5,972 nt of DNA from CAZTAK01 sp964611585 (GTDB lineage: Bacteria > Pseudomonadota > Alphaproteobacteria > SHVP01). Positions within the stretch are counted from its first letter, which is position 1, and every line of letters begins with the position of its first letter. The position numbers were made by a program, and so were the translations under genes. Below the pieces are notes generated by a model. The model made no database searches. It was given only the letters and a program-made list of their open reading frames with translations, and was not told the origin of the DNA. Shown here one piece after another: positions 4,203 to 5,972 of this stretch. The DNA lies in the NCBI GenBank assembly GCA_964611585.1, contig CAZTAK010000108.1, positions 1 to 5,972 of the forward strand, given 5' to 3'.

Positions 4203-5972
4203 CTAGAACGCGTCTGCCTCCAACGCCATCAGGGCCTCTTTGCCGGCCATGATGCGAGACAATAACGACGACGTTTCCGGCAGTGTCTTGGCCATGTAGT
4301 AGCGACCGACGTGGAGTTTGCTCTCCAGAAATTGCCGACCGTCACCGGCACCGTTGGAAAGTTTCTCTGAACTCGCCTTGGCCATGCGCGCCCACATGAA
4401 CCCGAGCGCCACCAGACCGAACATTTTGAGGTAATCGGCGGCCACCGCCCCCGCCTGTTCGGGATCTTTTAGTCCCTGTTCGGCAACCCACGCGGTCGCC
4501 TGTTGCAGCCGCGCGAAAGATTTCGCGAGCGGCATCACGAAGTCCTTCAGAGCCGGATCGTCCCTGTTGTCCTGCAGGAACCGGTCGACGGGATGAAAGA
4601 ACTGGCGCAACAGGCGCCCCATGTGCTCGGGTAACTTGCGCCCTACCAGATCGAGAGCCTGGATACCGCTGGTTCCCTCGTAAAGCTGGGTGATGCGGGC
4701 GTCGCGGACGAACTGTTCCATGCCGTTTTCGCGGATGTAACCGTGGCCGCCGAAACATTGCAGTGCCCAGTTCACCGATTCAAATCCGGTGTCGGTTAGA
4801 TGCGCCTTGAGCACCGGCATGATGAGGGAAACGAGGTCGTCGGCGACGCGGCGCGCGTCGTCGTCGGGGTGAATCTCGGCGAGATCGGCGTTAAGCGCCA
4901 TCCACAACGCAAGCGCCCGCGCCCCTTCGTTGAAGGCGCGCACCGTCAGCAGCATCTTGCGGACGTCGGGATGGACAATGATCGGATCGGCGGCCTCATC
5001 CGGCTCGGCCGGACCCTTCAAACTGCGGCCCTGGCGGCGTTCCCGGGCATAATCGCGGGCATTCTGGTAGGCGACCTCGGACAGCCCCAGGCCCTGCACG
5101 CCGACACCCAACCGCGCCTCGTTCATCATCGTGAACATCGCGCGCAGGCCCTTGTTCTTGCCGCCGATCAGATGGCCGATGGCGTCGTCGAAGTTCATGA
5201 CGCAAGTGGCCGAAGCCTTGAGCCCCATTTTCGATTCGATCGAGCCGCAACTGGCCGTGTTGCGTGCGCCCAGCGATCCATCCTCGTTGACCAGGAATTT
5301 TGGCACCAAGAACATGCTGATGCCACGCACGCCCTCAGGTGCGTCGGGCAGGCGCGCCAGAACCAGATGCACAATGTTGTCGGTCAGATCGTGTTCGCCG
5401 GCGGTAATGAAGATTTTTGTGCCGGTAATTTTGTAGCTGCCGTCTTCTTGCGGCTCTGCCCGCGTTCGCATCAGCCCCAGATCGGTGCCGCTATGGGGCT
5501 CGGTCAGGTTCATGGTGCCGCCCCACTCGCCGTTGGCGAGTCTGGGCAAATAGGTCGCCTTCTGTTCGTCGTTCCCGTGTTTGTGGATGGCGGCGTAAGT
5601 CCCGCGCGCAAGCCCCGGATAGGTGCCGAAGGAAATATTAGCTGCCGAGATCATTTCCGAAAAGGCGATCCCCAGGACGTTCGGCAGCCCCTGGCCGCCG
5701 TACTCGGGATCGGCCGTCAGACCGGCCCAGCCACCCTCGGTAAAAGTCTTGTAGGCCGCCTTGAAACCCTTGGGCGTGGTGACCTCGCCGTCTTCGAAAT
5801 GACAGCCTTCCTCGTCGCCGGAGCGGTTGAGCGGTTGCAGCACTTCTTGCGCGATCTTGGCCCCCTCCTCGAGGATGGCCGAGACGAGATCGGGCGTTGC
5901 CTCCGAAAACCGTGGCAGGTTCTGGTACTTGCCGATTTCGAACACGTCGTAGAGCAGAAATTCGATGTCGCG
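4203..5972 (-). CDS. Acyl-CoA dehydrogenase, long DmdC-like type (589 residues visible, N-terminus beyond the right edge)
   Basis: This FAD enzyme forms the alpha,beta double bond of an acyl-CoA and passes electrons to ETF. The frame stays open to the right edge and reads RDIEFLLYDVFEIGKYQNLP; RDI-FLLYDV is the normal N-terminus of this subfamily, so the GTG at 5945 is an internal Val codon and only about ten residues are missing. Numbering from the edge, NLTEPHSGTDLG (155-166) and KIFITAG (186-192) are the FAD- and substrate-binding motifs of the middle domain. FGGHGYIRENGMEQFVRDARI (407-427) precedes QLYEGTSGIQ (429-438), whose Glu 432 (codon 4679-4677) is at the catalytic-base position. 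About 130 further residues match the extra C-terminal domain of the 590-600-residue acyl-CoA dehydrogenases, a group that includes 3-methylmercaptopropionyl-CoA dehydrogenase DmdC. All key residues are present. The substrate cannot be told from sequence. Confidence 0.92.
   Translation of the reverse strand, partial: RDIEFLLYDVFEIGKYQNLPRFSEATPDLVSAILEEGAKIAQEVLQPLNRSGDEEGCHFEDGEVTTPKGFKAAYKTFTEGGWAGLTADPEYGGQGLPNVLGIAFSEMISAANISFGTYPGLARGTYAAIHKHGNDEQKATYLPRLANGEWGGTMNLTEPHSGTDLGLMRTRAEPQEDGSYKITGTKIFITAGEHDLTDNIVHLVLARLPDAPEGVRGISMFLVPKFLVNEDGSLGARNTASCGSIESKMGLKASATCVMNFDDAIGHLIGGKNKGLRAMFTMMNEARLGVGVQGLGLSEVAYQNARDYARERRQGRSLKGPAEPDEAADPIIVHPDVRKMLLTVRAFNEGARALALWMALNADLAEIHPDDDARRVADDLVSLIMPVLKAHLTDTGFESVNWALQCFGGHGYIRENGMEQFVRDARITQLYEGTSGIQALDLVGRKLPEHMGRLLRQFFHPVDRFLQDNRDDPALKDFVMPLAKSFARLQQATAWVAEQGLKDPEQAGAVAADYLKMFGLVALGFMWARMAKASSEKLSNGAGDGRQFLESKLHVGRYYMAKTLPETSSLLSRIMAGKEALMALEADAF

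Noticed and set aside
5943..5945. GTG as the start of the acyl-CoA dehydrogenase
   Set aside because: Coding continues in frame to the window edge with RDIEFLLYDV, which is the conserved N-terminal sequence of this subfamily, so this GTG is an internal Val codon.

Overview
The window is high-GC, densely coding DNA that looks proteobacterial, most likely alphaproteobacterial. The evidence is the GC-rich third positions, TAG/TGA stops in the complete genes, the families present, and a TAGAGCTTTTC/GAAAAGCTCTA stem-loop of a style I recall from alphaproteobacterial intergenic DNA. No RNA gene, insertion sequence, phage gene or CRISPR array was seen.

Left part (1-2214, minus strand): a type I secretion unit. 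An HlyB/LapB/PrtD-type ABC exporter gene is followed, through a GTGA stop/start overlap, by an HlyD-type membrane fusion protein gene that runs off the left edge. The exporter frame is interrupted by a single in-frame TAA at 1837-1839, inside a conserved stretch between the second and third membrane segments. Sequence on both sides is in the same frame and fits the family, so this is a recent nonsense mutation, a sequencing error or, much less likely, a recoded stop. The ATPase signature motif also departs from consensus (LPGGM), and the protein ends in a Pro/Ala-rich tail of about 100 residues.

Middle and right part (2313-5972): four genes of acyl-CoA and lipid metabolism. A PaaI-type hotdog thioesterase (plus) converges on a small SCP2 sterol-carrier protein (minus). 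The SCP2 gene is divergent from a crotonase-family enoyl-CoA hydratase/isomerase (plus), which in turn converges on a long acyl-CoA dehydrogenase (minus) whose N-terminus lies beyond the right edge. Dehydrogenase, hydratase, lipid carrier and thioesterase fit the handling of an acyl-CoA substrate, but orientations alternate, so they are not one operon.

The most interesting regulatory site is between SCP2 and the crotonase. A perfect 16-bp palindrome exactly fills the spacer between a TTGACA -35 box and a CATAGT -10-like box directed at the SCP2 gene. The convergent crotonase/dehydrogenase junction carries two stacked inverted repeats that probably end transcription from both sides. I see no convincing novel multi-gene system here; the main points are the broken exporter, the palindromic promoter and an atypical crotonase active site.
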